DNA of 64,000 bases from Dehalococcoidia bacterium (GCA_026003895.1 BPIC01000005.1:62001-126000); one strand, 5' to 3'; shown: positions 52,321-61,618, counted from the first letter of the stretch. Notes: generated by a model not told the origin, from the letters alone. A program made the numbers and translations.

Positions 52321-54317
52321 CGGCCGATTTGGCGTGGCTGATCCTGTTTCTGCCGCTACTGGCATTTCTGCTGAACGCGCTGGTGTTGCGCGGACGGGCG
52401 ATTGCCGCGCTCATTTCGACTGTCGCGATTGGCGCGTCTTTCTTGCTGTCGCTCCCGTTCTTCTTCGCTCTCTTTACGCGAAGCGAGCCGTTTCGGACGG
52501 CCGCCCCCTTCATTCAGGTCGGGCAGGTGGCCTTTCCGTTCACGATCCAGATCGACGCCCTGACGGCGGTGATGCTCGTCGTCGTCACGGGCGTCAGCCT
52601 GCTCGTCCACATCTTCTCGATCGGCTACATGGCGGGGGACCCCGGTTATAGCCGGTATTTCTCGTACCTGTCGCTTTTTTCAATGTCCATGCTGGGTCTG
52701 GTGCTGGCGCAGGACCTCGTGCTCGTCTACGTTGGTTGGGAGCTCGTGGGACTGTCGTCCTTCCTGCTCGTCGGGTTCTGGTACGCCAAGCCGTCGGCGG
52801 CCGACGCGGCCAAGAAGGCGTTTATCACAACGCGGATTGGCGATTTTGGCTTCGCCGTTGCCCTGATGGCGCTGTTCGTCGCGGCTGGAACGACCGATAT
52901 ACCGCGGTTGATCGCCGCCGCGGAGGCGAACCAGATTGCCGCCGGGGCATTGCTGATTGCCGCGCTCGGGTTGTTCGCCGGCGCCGTGGGGAAATCGGCC
53001 CAGTTCCCTCTGCATGTCTGGTTGCCGGATGCCATGGAAGGTCCGACACCGGTCTCGGCTCTCATCCACGCGGCGACCATGGTCGCGGCCGGCGTCTATC
53101 TCGTCGCGCGAACCTTTCCGCTCTTCGAAGCCGCGACGGGTGTGGGGGGCGTGCCGGCGGCGCTCACTGTCGTTGCCTGGATAGGGGCCTTCACGGCAAT
53201 CTTCGCGGCCACTATCGCCCTGGTTCAGACGGACATTAAAAAGGTCCTCGCCTACTCGACGATCTCGCAACTGGGCTATATGATGCTCGGCCTTGGCGTC
53301 GGCTCGCTGGTTGCCGGCATCTTTCACCTGTTCACCCACGCCTTCTTCAAGGCGCTGTTGTTTCTCTCGTCCGGCTCGGTGATCCATGGCGCCGGCACGC
53401 AGGACATGCGCGAGATGGGCGGCTTGCGCCGCGCCATGCCGATCACCTTCGCGGCATTCGGCATTGGCGCGCTGGCACTCGCCGGCGTCTTTCCGTTCGC
53501 CGGGTTCTGGAGCAAGGACGAGATCATCGCCGAGTCGTTGCTCCACGGGAATGTCGTCCTCTTCCTGATTGGCGAGGTGACGGCGTTTCTCACCGCCTTT
53601 TACATCATGCGGCTGATGATGCTGACGTTCTTTGGCGAGCATCGCGGCGTCGCTGAGCACGCCGGCCATCAGGCTGCTGGCACTCCGGCGTCACCGGCGA
53701 TCGGGAATCATTCCGCTGACCACGGCAGCCACGGTGAGCTCGTTCCCGGCATGCCCGTACCGGCGCATCACGCCGGCGCGCCGCACGAATCGCCATTGGT
53801 GATGACCCTTCCGCTGATCATCCTGATGGTTCCGGCGACGATCGCTGGACTTTGGGCGCTCGGCGGCGGTTTTCATGACTACCTGCATAACGTGCCGGGC
53901 GTACACGGCGCAGCGCCGCCGATCAACCTGCCGATTGCCGCACTCTCGACTGTTGTGGCGCTAGGCGGCTTGGCGACCGGCTGGTTCCTCTATGCGGCGC
54001 CCGGCCGTGCCGCGGCGGTCGCCCGTGCCTTCGGCCCGGTGACGACGCTGCTCGAGCGCAAGTATTACCTCGACGAGCTGTACGAGGCGGGAATCAATCT
54101 GCTGTTTATGCGTGGCTCGCAGGCGCTCGGCTGGTTTGACGGCACTATCGTTGATGGGGTGGTCAATGGGGTGGCGGCGCTCTTCGCTGGGCTGAGCGAC
54201 GTGCTCCGCCGCTGGCAGACGGGCCGCGTCCAGTATTACGGCGTCTTCCTCGCGCTTGGCGCAGTCTTGCTCTTCGTCGTGTCCCTCGTCTGGACCGGCG
54301 GGCTCATCGGGAGGTAG
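52317..54317 (+). CDS. nuoL: NADH-quinone oxidoreductase subunit L
   Basis: A 666-residue antiporter-like, proton-pumping subunit with about 15 helices and the lateral helix at the C-terminal end. YVGWELVGLSSFLLVGFWY, GKSAQFPLHVWLPDAMEGPT and LIHAATMVAAGVYL are diagnostic. A loop near residues 440-495 is strikingly His-rich (nine His in about 52 residues, ending APHESPLVMTLP). ATG at 52317 follows a GGGGGT stretch; an upstream in-frame start is open but would fuse spacer sequence. Confidence 0.95.
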   Translation: MTADLAWLILFLPLLAFLLNALVLRGRAIAALISTVAIGASFLLSLPFFFALFTRSEPFRTAAPFIQVGQVAFPFTIQIDALTAVMLVVVTGVSLLVHIFSIGYMAGDPGYSRYFSYLSLFSMSMLGLVLAQDLVLVYVGWELVGLSSFLLVGFWYAKPSAADAAKKAFITTRIGDFGFAVALMALFVAAGTTDIPRLIAAAEANQIAAGALLIAALGLFAGAVGKSAQFPLHVWLPDAMEGPTPVSALIHAATMVAAGVYLVARTFPLFEAATGVGGVPAALTVVAWIGAFTAIFAATIALVQTDIKKVLAYSTISQLGYMMLGLGVGSLVAGIFHLFTHAFFKALLFLSSGSVIHGAGTQDMREMGGLRRAMPITFAAFGIGALALAGVFPFAGFWSKDEIIAESLLHGNVVLFLIGEVTAFLTAFYIMRLMMLTFFGEHRGVAEHAGHQAAGTPASPAIGNHSADHGSHGELVPGMPVPAHHAGAPHESPLVMTLPLIILMVPATIAGLWALGGGFHDYLHNVPGVHGAAPPINLPIAALSTVVALGGLATGWFLYAAPGRAAAVARAFGPVTTLLERKYYLDELYEAGINLLFMRGSQALGWFDGTIVDGVVNGVAALFAGLSDVLRRWQTGRVQYYGVFLALGAVLLFVVSLVWTGGLIGR

Positions 54318-54318
54318 G

Positions 54319-55806
54319 GTGGGGCTTCTGACCGTACTTCTCTTCCTGCCGGTGGCCGGCGCGATAGCACTCCTGCTGCTCCCCCGCGGTAACGACCGGC
54401 TTGTCCGCATCGTCACTGCGGTCGTCACGGGCGTCGACTTGGTGCTCGCCGGCATCGTCTTCTTCACCTATAACGTCAGTGCTGGCGGTATCCAGTTCAC
54501 GGAGCGGCTGGCCTGGGTGCGCATCCCGACCACACCCCAGTTCAACGTCGACTACTACCTCGGCGTCGATGGTCTGTCGACGCCGCTCGTGCTACTGACG
54601 GCGTTTCTTTCCTTCCTTGCTGTTTTCATCTCCTGGAATGCCATCGATACCCGCGTTCGCGAGTATCACATTCTGCTCCTGCTGCTTCAGACGGGAGTGC
54701 TCGGCGTTTTCATGGCGCTGGACTTCTTTCTCTTCTTTTTGTTCTGGGAAGTCGAGCTTATTCCGATGTACCTATTGATCGGCATTTGGGGCAGTGGCCG
54801 GCGCATGTACGCCGCGACGAAGTTTCTGATCTACACGCTCGCTGGCTCGGCGTTCATGCTCGTTGGTATCATGTTGCTCTATTTCAATTCGACGCAAGCG
54901 ACATTCGATATGTTCGCACTCGCCAATCAGAACTACGCTGTGCCGCTCAAAACGCTGATGTTCTTCTTCATTCTGACCGCGTTTGCGGTGAAGCTGCCGG
55001 TCTGGCCGCTCCACACGTGGCTGCCGGACGCCCATGGGGACGCGCCGACGGCGATATCAGTGTTGCTTGCTGGCGTGCTCTTGAAGATGGGCGCGTATGG
55101 CATCTTCCGTATCCTCCTGATGATCTTTCCAGACCAGATGCGCACCTATGCCCCGCTGCTGGTGACGATCGCTGTCATCAGCATTATCTACGGAGCCCTT
55201 GTGACAATCATGCAGCCGGATATGAAGCGGCTTGTCGCCTATTCTTCGGTGTCGCACATGGGTTACGTCTTGCTCGGGGTCGCGGGTGGCGTGACGGGCC
55301 TCAATATGGTCGGGTTAAATGGTGCTGCGCTCCAAATGTTCACTCACGGGACGATCACTGGGCTTTTGTTTGCCGCGGTCGGCGTGGTGTATCACAAGGC
55401 GCACACTCGACAAATAGCGGATTTCGGCGGCATTGCCGCCCGGATGCCGGTGGTGGCAACGGTCTTTCTGATCGCTGGGCTCGGTTCCCTTGGGCTGCCC
55501 GCGCTCGCCGGCTTCGTTGCCGAGCTCTTAATCTTCCTCGGCTCTTACCAAGCCTACGCGTGGGCGGCGGTGCTCGGGGCGTTCGGTGTGTTGCTGGCTA
55601 CCGGTTACATCATGTTCATGTATCGCCGGGTCTTTTTTGGTCCGCTGAATCCGCGCTGGGCTCACCTGACCGATGCCGACCCGGTCGATATGGTGCCGCT
55701 CTTTGCGCTTGTCGCAGTGATTGTTCTGGTTGGCGTCTATCCGACGGTGCTTACCCGCGTCTTCGAATCCGGCTTGCAGCCGATCCTGGCCCGGCTCGGC
55801 GGGTGA
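54319..55806 (+). CDS. nuoM: NADH-quinone oxidoreductase subunit M
   Basis: A 495-residue antiporter-like subunit with 14 helices. FWEVELIPMYLLIGIWG contains the key Glu, and KLPVWPLHTWLPDAHGDAPT is the Lys/His proton-channel block. GTG at 54319 follows GGGAGG and lies one base after the nuoL stop; it gives the normal N-terminus (LLTVLLFLPVAGAIALLLLP). Confidence 0.95.
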   Translation: MGLLTVLLFLPVAGAIALLLLPRGNDRLVRIVTAVVTGVDLVLAGIVFFTYNVSAGGIQFTERLAWVRIPTTPQFNVDYYLGVDGLSTPLVLLTAFLSFLAVFISWNAIDTRVREYHILLLLLQTGVLGVFMALDFFLFFLFWEVELIPMYLLIGIWGSGRRMYAATKFLIYTLAGSAFMLVGIMLLYFNSTQATFDMFALANQNYAVPLKTLMFFFILTAFAVKLPVWPLHTWLPDAHGDAPTAISVLLAGVLLKMGAYGIFRILLMIFPDQMRTYAPLLVTIAVISIIYGALVTIMQPDMKRLVAYSSVSHMGYVLLGVAGGVTGLNMVGLNGAALQMFTHGTITGLLFAAVGVVYHKAHTRQIADFGGIAARMPVVATVFLIAGLGSLGLPALAGFVAELLIFLGSYQAYAWAAVLGAFGVLLATGYIMFMYRRVFFGPLNPRWAHLTDADPVDMVPLFALVAVIVLVGVYPTVLTRVFESGLQPILARLGG

Positions 55807-55813
55807 TGCTGTT

Positions 55814-57235
55814 ATGAATTTCCTCTTTCTCGCGCCTGAAGTGTCGGTCATCGTGTTGGCGCTCGCGGTGCTGCTGCTCGATCTTGTTGTCCGCAACAAG
55901 ACGGCGCTTGCAACAATCGCTCTCGTTGGCCTCGTGGCGCCGCTCGGATTCACCATCGCGATTTGGAATCAGCAAGGCACCTTTCAAGAGGCGCTGGCGG
56001 TCGACCCGTTCAGCGTCTTCTTCAAGGTGTTCTTCCTTGGAATTGCGGCGCTCGGGTTGCTCTCGGCAATTGAGTACTCCGATCGGTTCCCCCGTTACCG
56101 TGGGGAGTTTTTCGCGCTGATTTTGTCTGCGGTCGCCGGAATGATGCTGCTTTCAAGCGCGACCGAGTTGATGACGACGTATATCTCGATCGAGCTGATG
56201 AGCATTTCGTTCTACGCGCTCGCCGGCTTCTTGAAGGATCAGAAGTCGACCGAGGCGAGCATGAAGTATCTGCTACTCGGCGCCCTTTCGTCGGCCATCT
56301 TGCTCTATGGTATGGCCCTCTTTTACGGGCTTACCGGGGAGACGACCTACGCCGCGTTGGCGCGTGAGCTCGGATCGCCGGTGTCGCAGGATCGGGCGGT
56401 GCTGCTCCTTGCCCTCTCGTTGGTGATCGCCGGCTTCGGATTCAAGGTTTCGGCGGTGCCATTCCAGATGTGGACACCGGATGTGTACGAAGGCGCTCCG
56501 ACCCCCATTACCGCTCTCCTCTCCGTCGGAAGCAAGGCGGCGGCGTTTGCCGCCATCCTGCGCTTTTTCTGGATCGCGCTGCCGGATACCTTCCCGATTG
56601 ATTGGAGCGTGCTTTGGGTTGCGCTCTCCATCTTGACGATGACGTTTGGCAACATCGCGGCGCTCGTCCAGTCGAATATCAAGCGAATGCTCGCCTATAG
56701 CTCGGTTGCGCAGGCCGGCTATGTCCTGCTTGGCTTAGCGGTGCAAACCGAGTTTGGTCGCTCGGCGGTCCTCTTTTATTTGTTGGCGTATGCGGTGACG
56801 AATCTCGGTGCATTTGCAGCGGTCATCGCAATCTCCAATCGAATCGACAGCGACGAGATCACCGCCTACAACGGGATGGCGAAACGCGCCCCGTTCCTTG
56901 CGGCGGCGCTGACGCTCTGCCTGATCTCGCTCACTGGTCTGCCGCCGGCGGCGGGCTTCTTCGCGAAGTTTTACTTGTTCAGTGCGGCGGTGCAGGTTGG
57001 TCTCGCTTGGGTCGTGGTGATCGCGGTCATCAACAGCGCGGTCTCAGCCTACTATTACTTGCGCATTGTTCGCGCAATGTATCTCCTCCCTGCTGACCAA
57101 GAAACGGCGGTGAGTGCGGCCCCACCGACGGTGGCCGCCGTCGCGCTGGCTTCGATCGGCGTGATTGTGATGTTCCTGCTTGCCAATCCGCTCATCGCAC
57201 TTTCGGATCTGGCGTCGCGTACCCTCGCTCCCTGA
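55814..57235 (+). CDS. nuoN: NADH-quinone oxidoreductase subunit N
   Basis: A 473-residue antiporter-like subunit with 14 helices, next to NuoK in the membrane arm. TYISIELMSISFYALAGF with its Glu, FKVSAVPFQMWTPDVYEGAP and SLTGLPPAAGFFAKFYLF are diagnostic. ATG at 55814 is 7 bases after nuoM. It is the last gene of the operon; no nuoE, F or G is present. Confidence 0.95.
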   Translation: MNFLFLAPEVSVIVLALAVLLLDLVVRNKTALATIALVGLVAPLGFTIAIWNQQGTFQEALAVDPFSVFFKVFFLGIAALGLLSAIEYSDRFPRYRGEFFALILSAVAGMMLLSSATELMTTYISIELMSISFYALAGFLKDQKSTEASMKYLLLGALSSAILLYGMALFYGLTGETTYAALARELGSPVSQDRAVLLLALSLVIAGFGFKVSAVPFQMWTPDVYEGAPTPITALLSVGSKAAAFAAILRFFWIALPDTFPIDWSVLWVALSILTMTFGNIAALVQSNIKRMLAYSSVAQAGYVLLGLAVQTEFGRSAVLFYLLAYAVTNLGAFAAVIAISNRIDSDEITAYNGMAKRAPFLAAALTLCLISLTGLPPAAGFFAKFYLFSAAVQVGLAWVVVIAVINSAVSAYYYLRIVRAMYLLPADQETAVSAAPPTVAAVALASIGVIVMFLLANPLIALSDLASRTLAP

Positions 57236-57267
57236 ATTCCACTGGCACACGCCGCACGTTCGGCCTC

Positions 57268-57284
57268 CGCCCGTTGGACGGGCG
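57268..57284 (+). terminator. Hairpin after nuoN
   Basis: CGCCCG and CGGGCG form a 6-pair stem with loop TTGGA, 32 bases after the nuoN stop. No T-run follows, so it may end the operon only with help of Rho, or be a transcript-end stabiliser. Confidence 0.35.
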
Positions 57285-57595
57285 CCACGGCCAGACCGCG
57301 CCACCTTCGACCGATCACGTTGTCACGGAAGGTTGAACTTCCCGCGGCGGCTGGGCGTGTTGCGGTCGACCGCGGTCGAACGCTCTGCCGTAACCGGTTC
57401 GGCTCCGCCGTTGGGCGCGAACGGAGATCGTCAGGACTTCGAACAGCCGAACGACCGCACGTCGAGCGGTCGTGGAGATGCCCGTGAGGTCTGCCGACGC
57501 CTTGTGGCGTTGCTCAGCGCACTGGGCTGGTGACTGTCGATCCGAGGTTGGGCGCAGGGAGCCTTCACAGCGACGACGTGTCATGATCTCCCACA
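57285..57595. other. Intergenic region, nothing recognised
   Basis: About 310 bases between the nuo operon end and the metallophosphoesterase gene. No frame here shows family motifs. CATGAT stands 8 bases before the next ATG and could be a -10 box for a leaderless start. Confidence 0.4.
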
Positions 57596-58579
57596 ATGAA
57601 CGCGGAATGGCGTTTAGTGGTTCGGCTCGTTGCTCTCCCGGCAATGGGGCTCGTGCTCGCGGTGTCGTCTGGTGCTCGGCCAGCGGCCGATCACGCGGGC
57701 GAGGCCGTCATGGTCATCGCCGAGCGGGTCACCTTCGCGGTCGTTGGCGATTACGGCGTGCCGACCGCCGGCGCCCGCGCCGTCGCCGAACTCGTGGCAA
57801 GCTGGGCACCCGACTTCGTCGTGACGGTCGGGGACAACAACTACCCGAGCGGCTCTTCCACCACCATCGACCGCGCCATCGGCGCCCACTATTGGCGGTT
57901 CATCGCCCCGTATCTCGGTGGCTACGGGCCGGGCGCCGACCAGCCACGCTTCTTCCCGACGCTCGGGAACCATGATTGGGACACCCAAGGCGCTCGTCCG
58001 TATTTGGACTACTTCACCTTGCCCGGCAACGAACGCTACTACACCGTCCGATGGGGGCCGGTGCAGATCTTTGCGCTCGATAGCGACCCCCGCGAGCCGG
58101 ACGGCGTCACCGCGTCCTCCCGCCAAGCCACCTGGTTTCGTGATGCACTAGCGGCCTCGCCGACGTGTTGGAAGATCGTTGCCTTCCATCATCCGCCGTA
58201 CTCCTCCGGACCTCACCGAGGAAGCGACTGGATGCGCTGGCCCTTCCTCACATGGGGAGCGAGCATCGTCCTTTCCGGCCACGACCACACGTACGAACGG
58301 ATCGAGCGTGACGGACTTCCCTATATCGTCAACGGACTCGGCGGCGCACCACGCTACACCTTCACGACCATCGAGCCGGGGAGTGTCGTCCGATTCAATG
58401 CTGACTTCGGCGCCTTGCGCGTCACGGCGACAGCGACCGAGACGTCCTATGAATTCATTTCGGTGGGTGGTCTTCTTGTCGATTCCTTCCGGCTGACAGG
58501 CGGTTGCGCCGCGCCATTGGCCGACGACGACTTCTTGCCCCTCGTGCCTGCCTTCTCCGAGAGCGGCGGCGGCGTATGA
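57596..58579 (+). CDS. Exported metallophosphoesterase (purple acid phosphatase-like)
   Basis: A 327-residue protein with an N-terminal signal or anchor helix (about 5-26). All five metal-site motifs are in order: VVGDYG, VGDNNYPSG, LGNHDW, VAFHHPPYSSG and SGHDHTYERIE, as in tartrate-resistant and purple acid phosphatases with a two-metal site. It should hydrolyse phosphomonoesters outside the membrane. The Asp-rich C-terminal tail (LADDDFLPLV) is unassigned. It stands alone, 10-30 bases before an LLM oxidoreductase gene. Confidence 0.88.
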   Translation: MNAEWRLVVRLVALPAMGLVLAVSSGARPAADHAGEAVMVIAERVTFAVVGDYGVPTAGARAVAELVASWAPDFVVTVGDNNYPSGSSTTIDRAIGAHYWRFIAPYLGGYGPGADQPRFFPTLGNHDWDTQGARPYLDYFTLPGNERYYTVRWGPVQIFALDSDPREPDGVTASSRQATWFRDALAASPTCWKIVAFHHPPYSSGPHRGSDWMRWPFLTWGASIVLSGHDHTYERIERDGLPYIVNGLGGAPRYTFTTIEPGSVVRFNADFGALRVTATATETSYEFISVGGLLVDSFRLTGGCAAPLADDDFLPLVPAFSESGGGV

Positions 58580-58610
58580 TGCGGCTACCATGCGGCAAGG
58601 AGCCAGCGCT

Positions 58611-59489
58611 GTGACCCGCTTCCGTTTTGGAATCGCGACGATCCTGCAAGGAGCAGAGTATCCGCAGTTGCGAGAGGCCTGGCAGGCCATCGACGGGATG
58701 AACCTCGACCTGATCACGTTTTGGGACCACTACCTGCCCATATCCGGCGACATCGATGCGCCGAATCACGAGGTCTGGACGCTGCTCGGGGCGCTTGCCG
58801 AATGCACCGAGCGCGTTCGGTTCGTTCCGAGCGTCATCTCGACGGCCCGACACGACGCCCGGCTCATCGCGAACGCCGCAGCAACGGTCGACCATATTTC
58901 GAACGGGCGGCTCGAGCTGGGTTTGGGCGCTGGTGGCGTACCCGACGAGCACCGGCGATATGGATTGCCATTCCCATCAGCGGGTGAGCGAGTTGCACGC
59001 CTCGAAGAGTCGATCCGCGTCATCTTGCTGCTCTGGAGCGAGCGACGAGCGCACTTCGCGGGGCGGTTCTTTCGGCTTGACGACGCGCCCTGCGAGCCGA
59101 AGCCGGTGCAGCGGCCGCATCCCCCGCTCACGATCGCCGGCGGCGGCGAAAAACGGTCCTTGCGCATCGTGGCTCGCTATGCTGCGACGTGGCGCGCCTT
59201 CAATACGGCGGGCAACATACCGGCGCTTGCTGCCAAGAACCGCCTCCTCGACGACTATTGCCGTGAAATCGGGCGGGATCCGGCTACGCTTGAGCGCGCT
59301 GAGGCGGTGACGCCGCCCGCCGACTGGTGGACCGGGGCACCCGACGAGGGTGTGGCTGCGCTGCGGGCCTATGCTGAGGCCGGTGTGAACTGCTTCATCC
59401 TTGCCGCTCGACCGCCCTTTCCTCTCCAACAGATTGAGCGGTTTGCGCGCGAGGTCGTGCCACGCTTCCGCACCAGTGTCGGGACCTAG
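58611..59489 (+). CDS. LLM-class flavin-dependent oxidoreductase (F420-type subgroup)
   Basis: A 292-residue TIM-barrel luciferase-like enzyme. LITFWDHYLPIS, VRFVPSVISTARHDARLIAN, NGRLELGLGAGGVPDEHRRY and HPPLTIAGGGEKRSLRIVARY resemble F420-dependent members, which transfer hydride between F420 or FMN and small substrates. GTG at 58611 was chosen because AAGGAG stands 8 bases before it; an ATG at 58590, nine bases after TATGAT, would add 7 residues. Cofactor and substrate are not certain from sequence. Confidence 0.87.
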   Translation: MTRFRFGIATILQGAEYPQLREAWQAIDGMNLDLITFWDHYLPISGDIDAPNHEVWTLLGALAECTERVRFVPSVISTARHDARLIANAAATVDHISNGRLELGLGAGGVPDEHRRYGLPFPSAGERVARLEESIRVILLLWSERRAHFAGRFFRLDDAPCEPKPVQRPHPPLTIAGGGEKRSLRIVARYAATWRAFNTAGNIPALAAKNRLLDDYCREIGRDPATLERAEAVTPPADWWTGAPDEGVAALRAYAEAGVNCFILAARPPFPLQQIERFAREVVPRFRTSVGT

Positions 59490-59549
59490 CCCGCCCGATC
59501 GGAGCATCTTGGCAAGCGACTCGCCAAGCTACCAAGGTCAAGAGAGCCC

Positions 59550-59578
59550 TTGACTTGCCTTCGGTTAACCGGTAGTTT
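59550..59578 (+). promoter_or_regulatory. Promoter of the riboswitch operon with a palindrome in the spacer
   Basis: TTGACT (59550-59555) and TAGTTT (59573-59578) are 17 bases apart, just upstream of the cobalamin riboswitch. The spacer holds a perfect 10-base palindrome CGGTTAACCG (59562-59571), a possible operator for a second regulator. Confidence 0.5.
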
Positions 59579-59587
59579 GCCTGTTAC

Positions 59588-59718
59588 GCTCGGGTGGAAC
59601 GCCCTTTGCAGGCAGCGAGCGAAGTCCGGTGCAATCCCGGCACTGTGCCGCAACGGTAATCAGTCCTCGAGGCTGGAGTCCGGTCGCCTCGCCCACTCGA
59701 CCTGAGCCTGTGCCGAGC
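59588..59718 (+). ncRNA. Cobalamin riboswitch
   Basis: The B12-box core is clear: GAAGTCCGGTGCAATCCCGG, then CACTGTGCCGCAACGGTAA, then AGTCCGGTCGCCTCGCC in the usual order and spacing. The ends GCTCGG (59588-59593) and CCGAGC (59713-59718) pair perfectly as closing stem P1. Binding of a cobalamin normally switches the downstream genes off. It leads the permease/LLM/binding-protein operon. A hairpin at 59727-59743 followed by TTTT may be the expression platform. Confidence 0.88.
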
Positions 59719-59726
59719 AGCGCGGG

Positions 59727-59743
59727 CGTCGGGACGGTCCCAC
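59727..59743 (+). terminator. Candidate expression-platform hairpin of the riboswitch
   Basis: CGT-c-GGGA and TCCC-ACG pair around loop CGG, and a TTTT run follows 8 bases later. It could act as the terminator formed when B12 is bound. The stem is short, so this is tentative. Confidence 0.35.
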
Positions 59744-59824
59744 GTCGAGCGATTTTGCGTTCCGGGGGACTGGCGATGGTGAGACACCCCTATCCGCTCT
59801 CGCTGCCTCTGGACGAGGTCGGCG

Positions 59825-60766
59825 ATGAGCATCCTTGGCTATCTCCTTCGGCGGGCCCTCGTTGCGCTGACGACGCTCGTTGTTGTCTCGGTGGTCTGCT
59901 TTCTGCTCGTCAATGCCGCCCGCGGTGACCCAGCGCTGATTGCGCTCGAGCAGAGCGGAGAAACCCCAACGCCCGACCTGTTGGCGGAATATCGGTGGCA
60001 GCTTGGGCTAAATTCTCCCCTCCCCGTGCAATACGTCCGTTGGATAGAACGGGTCGTCCACGGCGATCTCGGTCGGTCCATCCTGCAACGTCGTCCCGTC
60101 GCCACGATCCTTGGCGAGCGGGTCTGGCCAACCCTGCAACTCGGGCTGGCAACGCTCGCGGTCTCGACACTCGCGGGCGTTGTCCTCGGGGTAGTGGTCG
60201 CATTCTCCCGTGCGCCATTCGTCGACGTCGCCATCCGGAGCGCTGTGGTCGTGGCGGCGGCGTTCCCTTCGTTCCTTGTCGCGATCGGTCTCATAATGCT
60301 GATCGGGGAACGTCTCCGGCTCGTACCGGTTGCCGGCTACGGGTCGCCCCAGCATCTCATCCTGCCGGTCCTTGCGCTGTCGATCGTTCCTGCCGCCTCG
60401 ACATTGCGGCTGACCCGATCGGCGGTGCGCAGCGTGCTCGCGGAAGACTTTGTCCGCACCGCCCGGTCCAAGGGACTCGCCGAGTGGACGATAGCGGTGC
60501 GTCACGTCCTTCCGAGTGCGGCCGCTCCGCTCATTGCCTCGGTCGGTGTCCGCTTCGGGCAGATCCTCGCCGGCACCGTCGTCATCGAGACGATCTTCGC
60601 CTGGCCGGGAATGGCGACCGCGGTCATCACGGCGATTTCGGGGCGGGATGTTCCCGTGATCGCCGGCTACGTTCTCATTACGGGGACACTGGTCATTGTC
60701 GCCAACTTCCTCACCGATCTCGTGACCAGGTTGGTCGACCCGCGCGTCGCGGCGGGAGCGAGGTAG
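59825..60766 (+). CDS. Nik/Dpp-type ABC permease, NikB-like, under B12 riboswitch
   Basis: A 313-residue DppB/NikB-family permease with six helices: GYLLRRALVALTTLVVVSVV at the start, a long first periplasmic loop (LGLNSPLPVQYVRWIERV), EDFVRTARSKGLAEWTIAVR as ATPase contact, and AGTVVIETIFAWPGMATAVI. The ATG follows GAGGT. It is the first gene after the cobalamin riboswitch, so import should be highest when B12 is scarce. It forms the channel together with the next gene. Confidence 0.92.
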   Translation: MSILGYLLRRALVALTTLVVVSVVCFLLVNAARGDPALIALEQSGETPTPDLLAEYRWQLGLNSPLPVQYVRWIERVVHGDLGRSILQRRPVATILGERVWPTLQLGLATLAVSTLAGVVLGVVVAFSRAPFVDVAIRSAVVVAAAFPSFLVAIGLIMLIGERLRLVPVAGYGSPQHLILPVLALSIVPAASTLRLTRSAVRSVLAEDFVRTARSKGLAEWTIAVRHVLPSAAAPLIASVGVRFGQILAGTVVIETIFAWPGMATAVITAISGRDVPVIAGYVLITGTLVIVANFLTDLVTRLVDPRVAAGAR

Positions 60767-60767
60767 T

Positions 60768-61616
60768 GTGGTGAAGGTTGTGCTCGGGCATCCTGGTTCC
60801 TCGCGCCCCCGGCTGTTTCGGCGCGCGGCCCCGATCCTCTGCTTTGTCCTGTGCCTCACGCTTGTTCTTGCGGCGCCGCAGATCGCGCCGACCGACCCGA
60901 ATGAAGTCTCGATGCCGCGGCGGCTGATGGCGCCCAATCCGTCAGCCTTCCTTGGCACTGATCAGCTTGGCCGCGATGTCCTGAGTCGGATTTTGCATGG
61001 CGGACAGGCGGCGATGATCACGGTATTGGTGGCGGTGGCGGGGTCGACGGCGCTTTCTACCTCCGTTGGCATTCTTGCTGGAGCGCGCGGCGGATTGGTC
61101 GATCGGGTCCTCTGTGCCGTCCTCGACCTGCTATTGGCAGTGCCAGGGCTGTTGGTAGCGCTTGCGATTCTCGGCACATTGGGCACCGGTCGGCTAGCGG
61201 TCATCGTCGCGCTGATCGGCGCGAGTTGGGCCGAAGAAGCCCGGATCGTCCGAAGCCTTGTGGCAACCCTTCGCTCCAGTGCGTTGATCGAGGCGGCCCA
61301 TGCTCTGGGAGCGCCGGCGTGGCGCATCGGTGTTGTCCATGTGTTGCCCGCGACGCTCCCAACGGTGGTGGTGCTGGCCACCCTGAATCTGGGCCAAGCG
61401 TTGCTCACGGTTTCGTCGCTCAGCTTCCTCGGGCTGGGCACGCAACCCCCATCGGCGGACTGGGGCACGATGCTCGCAGAGAGCCGCGCGTACCTCGGTG
61501 CTGCCCCATGGCTGATGGTGGCTCCCGGCGCTTGTATCGTCGGATTTGCCGTGCTCGCAAACCTCGTCGGCGATGTCCTCCAAGGGCAGGCCGATCCACG
61601 GCAACGGGGGCGCTGA
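60768..61616 (+). CDS. Nik/Dpp-type ABC permease, NikC-like
   Basis: A 282-residue DppC/NikC-family permease. The N-terminal helix and FLGTDQLGRDVLSRILHGG are followed by the EAA loop EAAHALGAPAWRIGVVHVLP and SLSFLGLGTQPPSADWGTML, the family end motif. GTG at 60768 is one base after the upstream stop; a second GTG follows directly. It pairs with the NikB-like subunit. The ATPase genes are not seen and may lie beyond the right edge. Confidence 0.92.
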   Translation: MVKVVLGHPGSSRPRLFRRAAPILCFVLCLTLVLAAPQIAPTDPNEVSMPRRLMAPNPSAFLGTDQLGRDVLSRILHGGQAAMITVLVAVAGSTALSTSVGILAGARGGLVDRVLCAVLDLLLAVPGLLVALAILGTLGTGRLAVIVALIGASWAEEARIVRSLVATLRSSALIEAAHALGAPAWRIGVVHVLPATLPTVVVLATLNLGQALLTVSSLSFLGLGTQPPSADWGTMLAESRAYLGAAPWLMVAPGACIVGFAVLANLVGDVLQGQADPRQRGR

Positions 61617-61618
61617 CG

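Noticed and set aside
59776..59928. Possible short leader peptide between riboswitch and first permease
   Set aside because: The frame starts MVRHPYPLSL but runs far into the permease gene in another frame and has no clear ribosome site; the riboswitch already explains regulation.
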